64,000 nucleotides of DNA, taken from assembly GCA_029279945.1 (NCBI GenBank), contig JAJUHK010000005.1:62001-126000 (forward strand), written 5' to 3'. This stretch comes from Pseudidiomarina indica. GTDB taxonomy: Bacteria > Pseudomonadota > Gammaproteobacteria > Enterobacterales > Alteromonadaceae. The translations under genes were made by a program, and so were the position numbers. The notes beneath the pieces were generated by a model, which was not told where the DNA came from, made no database searches, and saw nothing but the letters and a program-made list of their open reading frames with translations. How positions within the stretch are numbered: the first letter of the stretch is position 1; each line of letters starts with the position of its first letter. Below are positions 63,664 to 64,000 of the stretch, piece after piece.

Positions 63664-64000
63664 CTAATCAGCAGCTTGGTATACAACTTGCCCAGCTATA
63701 ATGGTTGCTAAAACACTATTGTGCCATAGCTGCGTACTTTCTTGCGCAAAAGGATCCTGATCAAGAACAATAAAATCAGCCCATTTACCCGGCTCTAAAC
63801 TTCCCAACTGTTGTTCCTGCCCAGCAGCGTATGCTGCATCGAGGGTAAACGCACGCAGCGCCTGTGTAAGCGTTAGCGCTTCATGGGCATACCATCCATC
63901 GGTGGGCTGGTTATGACGATCTTGGCGCGTAACAGCTGCGTGCAAGCCAAAGAATGGGTTGGCGTATTCCACCGGGAAATCAGAACCAGCGGCAATAATC
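63664..64000 (-). CDS. Amidohydrolase (YtcJ-like), C-terminal part (partial)
   Basis: The frame is open to the window edge, so this is the 3' part of a longer gene. It reads AAGSDFPVEYANPFFGLHAAVTRQD then the conserved LTLTQALRAFTLDAAYA and GSLEPGKWADFIVLDQDPF, which is the end of YtcJ/Amidohydro_3-type hydrolases. The metal Asp in GSDFP is present. Signal peptide and HxH motif, if any, lie outside. It precedes pdxH on the same strand. Confidence 0.85.
   Translation of the reverse strand, partial: IIAAGSDFPVEYANPFFGLHAAVTRQDRHNQPTDGWYAHEALTLTQALRAFTLDAAYAAGQEQQLGSLEPGKWADFIVLDQDPFAQESTQLWHNSVLATIIAGQVVYQAAD

Noticed and set aside
1..64000. CRISPR arrays, insertion sequences, prophage or toxin-antitoxin genes
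   Set aside because: No regularly spaced repeats, transposase, phage or toxin-antitoxin proteins were found on either strand.

Overview
The window looks like the chromosome of a marine gammaproteobacterium of the order Alteromonadales. The Idiomarina/Pseudidiomarina group is the best guess, from overall protein character and gene order; this is inference and no species can be named. Nearly every gene is recognisable, coding density is high, and there is no phage, insertion sequence, CRISPR array or rRNA operon. One tRNA (Phe), one 6S RNA and one gene remnant are present.

Layout. (1) 1-7280: a purine block on the + strand, guaB (3' end)-guaA-mltF-small basic ORF-purL, closed by a terminator and facing tadA. 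(2) 7800-22970: a phosphate-starvation block. A TonB-dependent receptor (-) and a secreted endonuclease/exonuclease/phosphatase-family lipoprotein (+) diverge, followed by phoB-phoR, pstS, an inserted asnC/asnA pair, and pstC-pstA-pstB-phoU. Four Pho-box-like sites (upstream of the receptor, phoB, pstS and pstC) each sit 10 bp from a -10-like hexamer, the classical PhoB arrangement. (3) 22970-37600: the ancestral fau/rpiA/serA, ssrS-zapA and ygfB-pepP-ubiH-ubiI, gcvT-gcvH-gcvP neighbourhood known from E. coli, with two additions: a secreted amidohydrolase between fau and ssrS, and a LysR regulator between ubiI and gcvT. (4) 37600-48350: mgtE, a decayed histone-deacetylase-family remnant, an Nramp-related transporter lacking the usual metal-binding motif, a periplasmic S10 carboxypeptidase, a beta-propeller/amidohydrolase fusion, a LysR regulator and aceK. 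(5) 48350-53000: nhaD and the glyoxylate-shunt pair aceB-aceA on the - strand. (6) 53000-57600: a Gly/Asn-linker lipoprotein with a TonB-dependent receptor. (7) 57600-64000: tRNA-Phe, speA-speB (agmatine route to putrescine), pfkA, a malate/lactate dehydrogenase-family gene, pdxH and the 3' end of a third amidohydrolase.

How the genes work together. The PhoBR/Pst/PhoU genes form a complete phosphate sensing and uptake system, and the Pho-box promoter of the neighbouring TonB receptor suggests that outer-membrane import belongs to the same regulon. Secreted peptidase, amidohydrolases, TonB receptors, the glyoxylate shunt and glycine cleavage fit a marine heterotroph living on peptides and amino acids. 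The most interesting leads are the Pho-controlled receptor plus lipoprotein-nuclease locus, the Nramp-like transporter without its DPGN motif, the lipoprotein/TonB-receptor pair at 53-57 kb, and the unannotated 39-residue basic ORF between mltF and purL.
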